From the NCBI GenBank assembly GCA_025331445.1, contig JAIWNE010000006.1, positions 496,001 to 560,000 of the forward strand: 64,000 nucleotides of DNA, in the 5' to 3' direction. Shown here piece by piece: positions 14,987 to 25,995 of this stretch; position 1 is the stretch's first letter, and the number at the start of each line of letters is the position of its first letter. The notes beneath the pieces are model-generated. The model was given only the letters and a program-made list of their open reading frames with translations, ran no database searches and had not been told where the DNA came from. The stretch is from Blakeslea trispora. Its lineage: Eukaryota > Mucoromycota > Mucoromycetes > Mucorales > Choanephoraceae. A program made the position numbers and the translations under genes.

Positions 14987-16906
14987 TTATAACCCTTCTA
15001 TTGGAGATGGATCATCACAAATGGATTGCTTGGGTATCGATACATCGTCTGATACTTTGCCGGAAGCTGGATCGATTCGGGACATCTTACAGACGCGTAC
15101 TGAATGAAGTTGCATTAGTAAAGGCATAAAAGGTAAAGCTTGATACTTCAAAACACCTCTAACAGTCAATTCATATGGATATCGAATCAAAAGAGACCAA
15201 CGCTCATTACCGCTCATATCACCTCTAGTAGCACCGGGAGTTCTAATTTGTATTTGACTAGTAGCTGTGCTTGTGATAGGACGTAAGAAGCTGCCAGCTT
15301 GATATATCAATGGATCTTCTAAATGGTAGATAGTGCCCAGAAATTCTGCAGGATCAGCACCTAATTTTATGAAAACATAACTCAGTTTATAACTCTGAAG
15401 TTCCCCTTTGGATTCAATTCTGATGCTAACCAAATAATGTTGCACTAGTTTCATTTGATTCTGGTAAGGTGGGATCTAGATGCTGGGAAGATAATGTAGG
15501 CACATAATGGCTTGAAGCAAATACACTAAATGCTGTGTTGGTCATTCGTATAGTCCACCAATTAGAATTCCTATTCGAAACAAAATAAACAACGTACACG
15601 TATCAGAAAGTGATGCGTGAAGTAAGCATGCTTGAAAAGCCATCGTACTTAGCCCTCACTTGAAGATTGAACATCAATTCTTTTTGAGTACCTAGCACAT
15701 TACTAATGCCAACAACTTCAACTTCCATAAGGGGACCTGAAGATAGAGACAAAATAAGCCATAGCAGACATATGCTTATGAGGCTACCAAAAACAATGCA
15801 TGTGAAAGTAAAGCAAGTTTTGTAGAATCCATTGTGTTTGCTACTTTTTTTTTTGGAAGAGAAAAATAAAAGGAGATTAGAAAAACAGATCATTAGAAAT
15901 TGACTATATACCTTTTTCCTGAATGACCATTAATTCCTTTGCGTCTACGAAGTGGCCTTGATCTTACTAGGGGTGTACATTCCTCATCGCTTGGGTTATT
16001 ATTATAATACGATTTATACTTGGTTGAAGGTCGCATTTTCCTATTGCTGTTTCCAATGAGAGAAGATGCAGATGATATTGGCCTTATTTCCGAGACTGAT
16101 AAGCTAGGTATGGGCTTTCTTGGTAATAGGAACTTTTCTCTGCTACTATGATAGTATTCAATACCACCCTCAGTGTTGCTTTCAGTTGAAGAATAATAGC
16201 GATCATGATAAGAAGAGAGGTTTGAATCATAGGTATTTTCACCAACCACCCATGGAGGAGGTAAAGTATAGGTCGGATTGATTGCTGCTGTAGGCTTATC
16301 CCTATAAACGTAGGATTCTTGATCATCGGATGCTATAAAAGAGAGAAAAAAAACATGAGCCTACTTTGAAAAAAGCCTAAATGTGTGTTTGATTTACTAT
16401 CAGCATCCATAACAGCATCACTTAAATTCTGAGCAAACATGTCTGTTGGGTTTGCAAAGCTATAAGTATTTTTAGTTTTCTTCTTTCGTTTATGGTTTGA
16501 TCTTAGGGATTCGCTGCCTGAGATGATGCTACATGTATCGCCCTATTTTGTACTTTGTTTGTTTATTGATTTGGACATATAAATACATATTGAAATTTAC
16601 AGAAATGGTACCAGTATAATTCCATGCAAATGGCGTGCTGCTGGACCTCTTCATCATTGCTGTGTAGCTTGAACTATCCAAAATCAATGACTGATGTTCT
16701 GGCAATATCGCTGTATCTACTGCTAAATGTTTTGATAGATCTGTTGATCTCGAGGCGGTATGCAAATATGAGTTTGTCGGAGAATGATTGTAAGAATTGT
16801 TTAGTAAAGTGCTTCGAGAAAGGCTCTTTTTAAGTGTCAAGATATGTTCAAGAGATTTTGGTCTATGGCTAATCATTTGGGGCTCTTGATTTTTGCCTGC
16901 ACTCAT
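14987..16906 (-). CDS. Vac7-like vacuolar membrane protein with lumenal LEA2-type domain
   Basis: Yeast Vac7 activates the PI3P 5-kinase Fab1 at the vacuole. The long cytosolic N-terminus is Ser/Asn-rich and disordered (exon 16601-16906). It is followed by a basic patch and a conserved-looking segment (SNHKRKKKTKNTYSFANP, then DMFAQNLSDAVMDAD), which resembles the short motif before the membrane span in Vac7. A single transmembrane segment lies in exon 15.6-15.85 kb (CFTFTCIVFGSLISICLLWL). Directly after it comes PLMEVEVVGISNVLGTQKEL and MFNLQVRA, the start of a Vac7/LEA2-type beta domain. The last exon carries DPAEFLGTIYHLEDPLIYQA and a long C-terminal tail. Start at 16906 is the first ATG in frame. 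There are at least six exons; the smaller ones near 15.46-15.6 and 16.25-16.35 kb are inferred. Family call rests on the TM-proximal lumenal motif. Confidence 0.65.
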
Positions 16907-18825
16907 GTTTGTTGGGATAATAGTAAAAGAAAAAAGGAAAAAAGCAAAAAGAAAAAGTAAATGAAAAAAGTGGTGTTTTTTTTTACAAGAAATTTGAGAA
17001 CGGCTCAGGGGATAAAAAAAGTTACCAGTCCAAGGTCATAACCTAATAAAGCATTAGTTACAGAAATTAGGGTAATCTCTAATTGTGCTCAGTTATTTTA
17101 AGGGCAGATTCAAAAGAGAGAAAGGCAAACTAACTTTTAAACTATCGACATAGAATAATGTAATTCGAGCAAGTAGAGAAAATGAAATAAGGTAATTGAA
17201 ACAAAGTTCAATACGCTCCTAGCATCATTCATGCGAAAGTTAGAAATTAATTACACATGCTAGATGGAGCTATTAAAGAAGTACGCACACGCATACAAAG
17301 GCATGCGCAACAAGAACAACAAACGATTGGAAAGGATGGCAGGCACAAAAGAAAAGTCATCACTATTGACTGTGTAACAATGCCTAAAGCTTCAATCTCT
17401 AGAAAAGAAACATTCCTTTTGTCAGCAACCAAAAAAAGGGCTTGGTTGCTATCACCTGTGAATAGCTTGAAATCAGATCACAAGCGAAAAAGGTTGTTTT
17501 TCCAATGCGGTTCCACAAAGCAATCGCTAGCGATTAGACTTTTATTTTTATGTTTGTTTTATATCAATTGGCAAACGTAGCATTTTCAAAACTAGCACAT
17601 GTATACAAAGTCAAGAATAAAGTACATATGCCCTTACTTTGTTTACTGTTTGAATAAGTTTCCAACATGGCTCTGCTATTTCTGGAGGTAAGTGAGAAAA
17701 AGACAGAGAGGTTGTAGTAACTTATTCCGTAACGATTTATATAAAGATAGGTTCCCATGTCAATCCTCACAAAATAAACCTATAATGAATATCACTGCAA
17801 TTATTTGTTACTCGAAATAATAATAATAATAAAAAAGGGGGAGATCAACCTTACAATGACATAAGTCAATCATGCCTTAAGCGAGGATATTGTCCAACAG
17901 CTCACGATTGGTTCTTGTTTTATCATTATTCAAAGGGTAAGCAGAACAGGTCTTTTATTGTTGCAGTCATTTTATCTTAATATCCTGAAAAACAGATACT
18001 ATCACCATCAAACAGTCAATGAAGACAACCACATAAAGCATTTGTATCTTTGTTTGTTTTGTTTTGTCAGTACCACTTTTGAAGGTTTTTTAGGCTATCA
18101 AGTAAAGAAGTCATCTAAACAGCAGTACCTGCCCTACTGTTCTGCCAGCTTATGTCTATTTCAAAATTCTTTATTGTAAATCTTTTTTTTTTTTCAAAGT
18201 GAGATTACAATACTGATTTCGTTTACCACAAAACTTTGTCTTTTTGCAAAATAAAAACTATTGTTGTATATGATTTCGCGTATTTTGAGCTACAGTTTGG
18301 AATCTATGATCAAGGGACAAGTGCATAATGGACCAGATCAACTCTTTGATGGACTACAACTAACAACAGTATTTTTAAGTCAAGAAACACAAAAACACTT
18401 TAATATTGAAAGGCTCACTTCCTTAATAAATGTCTATTTTGAATAAACATACAGACTGAGGCCTTAGTAGCCCTACTTTTCTTAATATCACTCTCTCCAT
18501 TCATCATAGACATATTGAAGCTTTGTAGCATACTTACTCTGTTGTCCATCCAAATAGTCTTTACAGCTTATTAGGTGTTCTAGCTAACCCATTGGTGTCT
18601 TTGTTTTAATGATATACGGAATCTCTTTATAATCGAGTCATATTGTTAATAGCAAAAAGTAACTTATTTACCATGTTAATTCTTGGCATTTTCCCCAATT
18701 CTATTTTAACCTCAACTTTTACTCAATAAATTAATGTTGTTTCCCCCCCCCCCTTTTTTTTAGCTGTTCTATTTTAGGTTTCTTGTTTTCACTTTTCTTC
18801 ATTTTGTAATTCTTTTTTTTTGTAA
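16907..18825. other. 1.9-kb gene-free stretch
   Basis: AT-rich spacer between two divergently transcribed genes. Open frames up to about 107 codons exist (for example 17257-17580, plus), but they lack family likeness, have low-complexity ends and no consistent splice partners, so I do not call them. An 11-base C run followed by poly-T sits at 18743-18760 just before the next start codon. Confidence 0.4.
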
Positions 18826-19747
18826 ATGGCACCTACTGATTTTACAAGTTATGAGCATTACTTGGTTGCACGGCAAGCAGTTGCTGAATCTATGACAAGT
18901 CGACTCACACCTACAGAAGATCAGAAAATCATTCTGATTATTATTGGTGTATATACAGCAGCCATTTTGATTTTATGGAATATGCCTATAGCCAAGATTA
19001 TCTTGTCACCATTCAAGGTAGAGAGAACAATCAAGCCTTTGTTTTCATCCAAACTGATTTCATTTTATAAGCTATTGACTGTAGGCCTGCATGAATTTTC
19101 GCATGCATTTGTAGGCTGCTTGACTTGTGCAAAGATCGAGTCGATTGAGATAGATCCAGACGAAGGTGGTGTCACTCGGATGGTAAAATTGATTGACAAT
19201 GAAAGGACCAAAACGAAACATTGAATTAATATATATATAATAGAGAGGCGGAATTCCAATGTGTACCTTACCTGCTGGTTATTTAGGTTCTTCACTGATT
19301 GGTGCCATTTTGGTGATGTGTGGATTCAACATATTAGCATCCAAGATCATGAGTATTGTCTTGGGTGTCTGTCTACTGTTTACACTCTGGTGGGCTAGAA
19401 ATTGGCTTACAAGAGGCATCGGGATTTTGTTTATCGGCATTATGATCTTTCTGTGGTGGCTAGAACATGGTGTGGGGCTGAAATATTTTGTGTTATTTGT
19501 CGGAGTGATGTCTTGTCTCTATTGTCTTTGGGATATTCTGGATGATCTAGTGTTTCGTAAGCTACATGAATCAGATGCCTCTAAATTTGCTCAGTTATGT
19601 GGTTCATGCATGTCCAGTCGAGTATGGGGTGTGTTTTGGTTCATCATCAGTCTGGTATTCTTTATAGCGGGTATTTTGATAGGCTTGGTTGCATTTAAAG
19701 AAGACCAGCAGACTCAGCAGCAGCAAGCCTCAGGCTTTGGCTGGTAA
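18826..19747 (+). CDS. Peptidase M50B-like integral membrane protein
   Basis: Two exons, 18826-19182 and 19244-19747, join as VTRM-RGGIP with a 61-nt intron. The product (286 residues) has one N-terminal membrane segment, an HEFSH motif (HExxH zinc site) at about residue 88, the conserved stretch around the splice (RGGIPMCTLPAGYLGSSLIG), and five to six further hydrophobic segments. This matches the M50B-like group of site-2-protease-related membrane proteins found in fungi and bacteria, whose substrates are mostly unknown. The usual second metal-ligand motif of true S2P enzymes (LDG) is not obvious; DILDD late in the chain might replace it. The Gln-rich C-terminus (QQTQQQQAS) is cytosolic or lumenal tail. 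Length is normal for the family. Confidence 0.8.
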
Positions 19748-20500
19748 ATTTGTAGCTTATGTTTATAAATAGAAAAGAAAAAGTGTAAATAGTTAAATAA
19801 AGACGAATTGTTCCTGAAATTGTAATTGGCCAAGTTCCTTACTCATTACAATTCTTTTTTTTTTTTAGTTGCTTTGATCCTGTCTGGCTCATGTACTATG
19901 TGAGGTTTTAAAAGCCTCTCATTTATCCAATAAGTTTTATCAGCGTAGCAATATTCAAGATGCATTGCTTTTGTGTATGCTGTCTTATTCCTTTGATACA
20001 AGTAACTCTACTTGAGAAGCATGTTTATCCTATTACCCACTACTATCTTTGAGCCAATAGAATCCTGATTTGTCTTCCAGTTGTTGTTTTTTATACTATT
20101 TTCCAAGCATTTGTAAACAAAGTATAAGCATATCTTTTTTTCAGACTTTTAAGAGAGAAAAAAAAGGGGGTAATTCTCACCTAATTTTGACTTTGTATTA
20201 GATTGATATCATTGTCATATCCACTTGTTTATCAGTACAGACATTCAAGGTACATGTTGACTGAATGTACTGCTTTATGAATAAATCCCTGTTGACAGCA
20301 TGAAATACTATTTTTCCTTGAATGTGCTTTGTAACTCAGTCATGAGACTGCTAAAATCCTGACAACTCTAAAGCTATTCAAGAGAGAGAGGCTTTAGTGT
20401 GGAGCATGGTCAAAACTCAAGCGCAGAACGTTACACAAGATTTGCTCATAAAGTTGTTGCTCTTTTATTTTTCTGTGTTTGTTTCTTTTACACGCACATT
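19748..20500. other. Spacer upstream of GRP94
   Basis: About 750 bp. It holds the 3' end of the M50B gene and the promoter of the ER Hsp90. A 7-bp inverted repeat (ACATTCA at 20241-20247, TGAATGT at 20262-20268, 14-nt spacer) is the only symmetric element I noticed. I found no clear ER-stress element. Confidence 0.4.
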
Positions 20501-22843
20501 ATGAGGTTCAAGTCATTGTACACCATACTTTTACTTGTTATCAGCTGCACTCTGTTAGTGAGAGCTGATACACAGCCTGAGCAAGCTGCTGTTTCAGCTG
20601 GTCTGCCTCAAGACATCTCTCCTGAGCAACTGGACACCATCAGTTCTGAAAAGTTCACTTTCCAGGTAAGAGCACGATACCAATACACGCCTATAGTATT
20701 AACATGGCTTGTATAACAGACTGAAGTGTCTCGCTTGATGCACTTGATTATCAATTCTTTATACAAAACGCGTGAAATCTTTTTGCGTGAAATCATCTCA
20801 AATGCTTCCGATGCACTTGATAAAATTCGTTTTCTCTCCTTGACAGATCCTGAGTCCTTGGCAGCTAACCCCAATTTACATATCACGATTGCTGCAGACC
20901 AAGAAAGAAAAGCACTTGTGATCACTGACACTGGTATTGGTATGACTCGCGATCAATTGAAAGAAAATCTCGGTACGATTGCAAAGTCAGGCACATCTGA
21001 ATTTTTGGCCAAGATGGAAAAGAACAACAACGATGCCATCACTCAGATTGGTCAATTTGGTGTTGGATTCTATTCTGTCTTTCTGGTGGCCGATCGAGTG
21101 ACTGTGGCATCTAAATCCAACAATGACCCGGACCAACACATCTGGATGAGCACAGCTGTCGATGACTTCAAGATCGCAAAGGATCCTCGGGGCAATACCT
21201 TGAAGCGTGGTACACAAATCACATTATATCTCAAGCCTGATGCTTATCGATTCTTGGAAGAAAACAAGCTTCAAGAACTAGTACACAAATACTCTCAATT
21301 CATCACTTTCCCCATCTTGCTTTGGACCGGTGAAGAAAAAGAGGTAGCCGTTGATTCCGAATTGGATACACTGCTCTCGGATGAAATGACTGAAGAGGAC
21401 TTGTCTGGTGATAAAAAGAGCTCAAAAACCGAAAAGCGTATGGTGTATAACTGGAAACAAATCAATTTACAAAAGCCTATCTGGATGAGAGATCCTAAAG
21501 AAATATCAGATGAAGAACATAACGATTTCTTCAAATCATTGACTCGTCAGACAAGTAATCCCTTGGCCTGGACATTATACAAAGGTGAGGGCGAGATCGA
21601 ATTCCGTTCTTTGCTCTACATTCCCCCACGCATTGATGAAAGATTCTACCAGAATGCTCAAAGAGATGAATCCAACAAGCCTATCAAGCTTTTTGTCAAG
21701 CGAGTGTTCATCTCGGATGAAGTGGATCTGTTACCCAAATGGTTGTCTTTCCTAAAGGGTATTGTAGATGCGGATGACTTGCCTCTCAATGTGTCTCGTG
21801 AAACATTACAAAAGCATCGTAGTTTGCGTACCATCACTCGCCATTTGGTCAAGAAGGCCTTGGACATGTTTACTCAATTAAGCCAGAATGACCCCAAGTC
21901 TTTCTCAAAGTTCCTCACCCAATACAGCTCCGTTTTGAAGTATGGTGCTATTGAAGAACAGTCTTATCGTAAGAAGATCACCAGCTTGTTGCGTTTTGCT
22001 ACTTCACATAACACAACTGCTTTTAGCAGCAGTCTAGATGACTATATTGATCGTGCCAAGTCTGAACAAACCAGTATCTTTTATATGACAGGAAACACTA
22101 TCTCCGAAATCGAACAATCACCCTTCATTGAGAGTTTACTAGCTCGCGGATATGAGATTATCTATTTCACTGACCCCATTGATGAGACCTTTGTTCAAAA
22201 TGTGCCTGGCTATAATGGTAAACAGTTTGTCAATATTGCCAAGGGTGATTTGTCTTTCAATGACGATGATACACAGACGGATGCTGCCTTGGAATCCAAG
22301 TATAAGCCATTGACTGTCTGGTTAGTGGACACACTTTATGAAAACATCGATAAAGCCATCATCTCTCGTCGTTTGACTACTTCTCCTCTTGCCATTGTTG
22401 CCCCCCGTGATGGCTTGAGTGGTCATGCACAGCGTATTTTGGATGCTCAAGGTATGAACATCAAGGATCCTAATCTTGAATTTATGATACAATCGATGCG
22501 ATCACAAAAGAAGACATTGGAGATCAATCCAAACCATCCTGTAATCAAGACTTTGTTGGAATACGTTGAAAAGGACAAGGTGACAGATGAGATGGTGAAT
22601 TTGATTCAACTTATGTATGATACAACAGCCATCCGCTCAGGTTTCCCATTGCAAGACTTGACTCAATTCGCTGGCCGTGTTGAAGGATTGATCCGTAAGG
22701 CCGTAGGTGTTTCTATTTTAGAGGAAGCTAAAGTAGACATCAAGAAAGCAAGCGAGAAATCAGACAAAGAAAGAGAGGCAGATGAAGAGCTCAAAAAGAC
22801 CAACATCATCTATGAAGATGCTATTGAACATGATGAGTTGTAA
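20501..22843 (+). CDS. HSP90B1: Endoplasmic reticulum Hsp90 (GRP94/endoplasmin)
   Basis: Two exons (20501-20665 and 20720-22843) give a 762-residue Hsp90. Residues 1-22 are a signal peptide (LYTILLLVISCTLLVRA) and the chain ends in HDEL, the fungal ER-retrieval signal, so it works in the ER lumen as an ATP-driven chaperone for secretory clients. The GHKL ATPase motifs are intact: EIISNASDALDKIRF, DTGIGMTRDQL and IGQFGVGFYSVFLVADRV. The acidic charged linker is present but short (DEMTEEDLSGDKKSSKTEKR). The middle domain has RGVEH-equivalent features, with LPLNVSRETLQ, and the C-terminal dimer domain has LIQLMYDTTAIRSGF. The start at 20501 is preferred over the upstream in-frame ATG-less reading from 20399 because it places the signal peptide at the N-terminus. 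The gene faces a small convergent gene downstream. Confidence 0.97.
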
Positions 22844-23253
22844 TTGAAAAAGAAATAAAAAAAAAAGAAGCTCAATTTATAATAATTTGGAATTTTGTTT
22901 AAAACATTGAAGGCTCAAATTCATGACAGCCTACTTTTGAAGACACACAATAAGCAATGTAAAGCAAAAAAGAAAAAAAGAATCGTAAAATTGGGTTTTG
23001 ACAAAGCAGAGAGGTTTTCTGTAAACGTATGTAGGCTACACAAAGGCTTCAATCAGCGTTGGTTTAAGGCTTGAGGCTGCAACACTGATCTACTCTTCTA
23101 ACTTTTATGCAAATCTCTTTTTTTCTTTTCAAGTCATTCAGACTCTGATCTGTATAATCATACAAAAGAAAAAGATTCTGTTGAGAAAGACTGTGCTTTA
23201 TTTTTGTACAGTTTTCTGAATAAAGGAATGAGTAGACGCAGGTTGAAATGAGT

Positions 23254-23483
23254 CTATAATGAGCTTTCGTTATTCTTTTGCAGGTTTTCGTATTCTTTCT
23301 TTTTCTCAAGCAACATGGCTAGTCTTTGTTCCTATGAATGACAAAAAGTCAGCAAAGAGATAAAGATTGTATCTTTCTATACATATATACCTTGGATCTG
23401 ATCTTGTACATCTCCAACAAGTAGAATCCACCCGCACCACCTGCCAAAGCACCAAATGAAACAGCCAGAGCTTTACCGATCAT
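23254..23483 (-). CDS. 56-residue single-span membrane microprotein, unidentified
   Basis: Two exons, 23391-23483 (31 codons) and 23254-23331 (25 codons plus stop), are separated by a 59-nt intron with canonical ends and an in-phase junction. The protein begins MIGKALAVSFGALAGGAGGF, a Gly-rich transmembrane helix with no room for a cleaved peptide. It continues YLLEMYKIRSK and ends in a charged helix (EQRLAMLLEKKKEYENLQ). This layout (short N-terminal Gly-rich span, then a basic helix) is typical of mitochondrial inner-membrane microproteins such as respiratory-chain assembly or accessory subunits, but I do not recognise a named family. It is convergent with GRP94 and lies 112 bp upstream of the bleomycin hydrolase stop. 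Confidence 0.7.
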
Positions 23484-23595
23484 AGCCACGATGAATTAGA
23501 AAGAAAGAAAAAAAAAAGGAACAAGCATATACAAATATACATTTTTTTTATTATTGTTATGATTGGTATTTCGGGTAAACATTTTAAAACGGTTT

Positions 23596-25247
23596 TTAAT
23601 GTGGGGAAGCCAAAGCACCCATAGGGTCATAAGCAGGCAAGACAACTACTTCATTATCCAATACAGAAACCAACTTGCGAGGTACATCACTCTTTTCGAG
23701 GACCAACTATGATATGTACATGTTAATAAGGATGATATCCGCTTTTTTTTTTTTCTTCAAATAAACCGTTACCTGGAATACAAATTCAGAAAACCAAGCA
23801 TCTGACATGACCCAGAATCCCTTTTCACCGGAACTATCGGACCATGAGTTTTCTACTCTCCAGCGTACAGGCTTTCCTTGGTCATCCAGATGAACACCTG
23901 TGAATACCATGGCATGTGTCATTAAGCTTTCCTTGTACAATAAACGGTTCTTTTTGGACAGCTTGAAATCGACATTGTAAGCAAGACTGTATTCAAAGAT
24001 ATCGAGATCCATCACACCTGTCTGTCCGGAAGCAGAGAATTGACCGACATCACAACCAAACCAGACAGGGCGACCACTCTTGAGTACATTGACGGCCAGT
24101 TGCTTTTGAATCTCAGATGTAGTATTGACATAACGAATAGGCTTACCACCTACAATGTTACCTAATCTGTCCACAGTATACAGTTGGTTGATAGGGTTAC
24201 GAGGATCATTGATCAAAGACATGGTTTCAGCAATCTAACAATCAAGTTAATTCTTATGGCTCATCAAGAGAGACATGCTGACTTACAGGATAATTCACAA
24301 CTTCACGGAAAAACTTTTTAGGAGTCAAGTGATGAATACCCACATATTTTCCATTCTTATCGCTTGTTTCCCAATCAAACTGAGAAGGTGGTTCACCCAA
24401 CGAGATGACCAGAATACGATAGATGTCCTGCATCATCTTATCCTTCAATACACGGACAGCTTGAACAGACAGACCCTTCTCAATAGAACTACGAATCTTG
24501 GTGGCAAATTCACGAAGCTTGACGGTCACTAACCAGTTTAAGCGACGCGAGTTGGAAGAAGAATATGTCTCGGGAAAGACACTCTTGGGCACAACACCAT
24601 ATTTCTCAACCAAGTTGATCAACATATCAAATTGACCTCCATCACCAACAGGATCCGTCAAGAGATATTGAACAACACGATCATCAATATCTTCTTTTGC
24701 CAAATCAATCATGTTCTCCAAGAACCAGTTGGCCTTTTCAAGTTTATCTAAACCAGAAGAGTGTGAGAATAAGTCCCCTCCTTTTAGAGATCATATACAC
24801 TATACCATAAAAGAACAGATAACTTTGAGATAATTCAAAATCATCTGAAAGTTTGTATTTCTGAATGACAGCCAAACGCATGACATTACAACCAGCAAAC
24901 AACCAACAACGACCACTTGACTTTTGATTGGTGGCACTGCCTTCCAAATTGAGTTTTACGTTAAAGATATGCTTACTTTGTTGAACAGTCTTTGGATTCA
25001 GCAAGACTTGTGCAGGATCATTGCCCATCAGTGCACTTTTGGCTAATAGGTTCTTGGTGTCTTCTGCAAATACTTTGGAATATTTAGCAAGTGTGCTACC
25101 AGAGAGTGTGGCAGGGACATCAGGCAATCGGTGACACAGCTCAAGATTCAATAGTTGTTCTTCCAAGTCTTCTGTTCCTTCCAAAGGTAATGCCTTTTCA
25201 TTGTGATAATCTTGTTGTTCTTGTTCTTTAGATGATTGAGCGCCCAT
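23596..25247 (-). CDS. BLMH: Bleomycin hydrolase (cysteine aminopeptidase C1B)
   Basis: This is a papain-fold cytosolic aminopeptidase that forms a hexamer (yeast Lap3/Gal6). It trims peptides from the N-terminus, and it also detoxifies homocysteine thiolactone and bleomycin. All catalytic residues are visible: Gln/Cys in NQKSSGRCWLFAGCNVMR, His in LMTHAMVFTGVH, Asn in WRVENSWSDSSGEKGFW. Other family stretches are EFELSQSYLFFY-like (DDFELSQSYLFFY), LLTDPVGDGGQFDMLINLVE and KYGVVPKSVFPETYSS. Four or more exons: 24775-25247, 24295-24750, 23773-24240 and 23596-23709. The last exon ends DPMGALASPH; the C-terminal arm of the family sits in the active site, and yeast/human enzymes end similarly close to this point. 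The N-terminal MGAQSSKEQ carries a possible myristoylation-type glycine, which is worth noting but unproven. Confidence 0.95.
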
Positions 25248-25995
25248 AGTAATAAATAGATATTGAGAAGAAGAAGAAAAAAAAGTAATTTATGTACCTG
25301 ATTTTTTCTTTTCATTTTTATAGGTGTATTTTGCATATCATCTTGTCGTGGGACATTTTAGATCACATGAGAAAGAAAATGACAGTCTTTATCTTGTTGT
25401 CATTTGTCCCAATGATTCCGACAATTTTGTGCAGAAATTCACTCCAAATATAGAATAAATAGTTTTAAATGGTACAATGTCTTTACTAGTCCGAATATTT
25501 TAAACAAGAGATACGTACCTTAGCAACGGATTGTACAAGATAACATATGGCTATGCAGAGGGGGGAAAAAAAAACTCATTTTTCTTTATATAGAAAAAAA
25601 TCCATATTTAAGAAAGTCATGTACTCTTTTATTTTTTTTCTCACTTTATGATTCCAACTATTCATGATTGGCTGAATGTTATCATTGGTGCTTTTTAAGA
25701 AATCCAATCAATGCGCATAATGGCTTAAAATACTTGTATTTTCTGATGTATAAGAATAACCATTAAAGAAAAAAAAAAGCCTGTTTTGACTATAAAAGTA
25801 CATACTCAGTTAGATTGTCATTCCTCCCCCTCCCTCCCCATTTTGTAATAATACAAGTAAAAAAAAAAGATCTTTCATTGAAGTAAATAATAATAGTAAA
25901 AAATGGATTAAAATAAAAGTACTAGAAAGAGAAAGAGTGAAAATATAATATAATATAATAATAAAAAAAAAACTATACACAAGAATGATACATGA
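25248..25995. other. Spacer upstream of bleomycin hydrolase
   Basis: About 750 bp, AT-rich, with a CCTCCCCCTCCCTCCCC-like pyrimidine stretch near 25823. It should contain the bleomycin hydrolase promoter and the PPP4R1 3' end. No gene seen. Confidence 0.4.

Noticed and set aside
17257..17580. 107-codon plus-strand ORF
   Set aside because: Basic, low-complexity sequence without family likeness, splice partners or promoter context; a chance frame is as likely.
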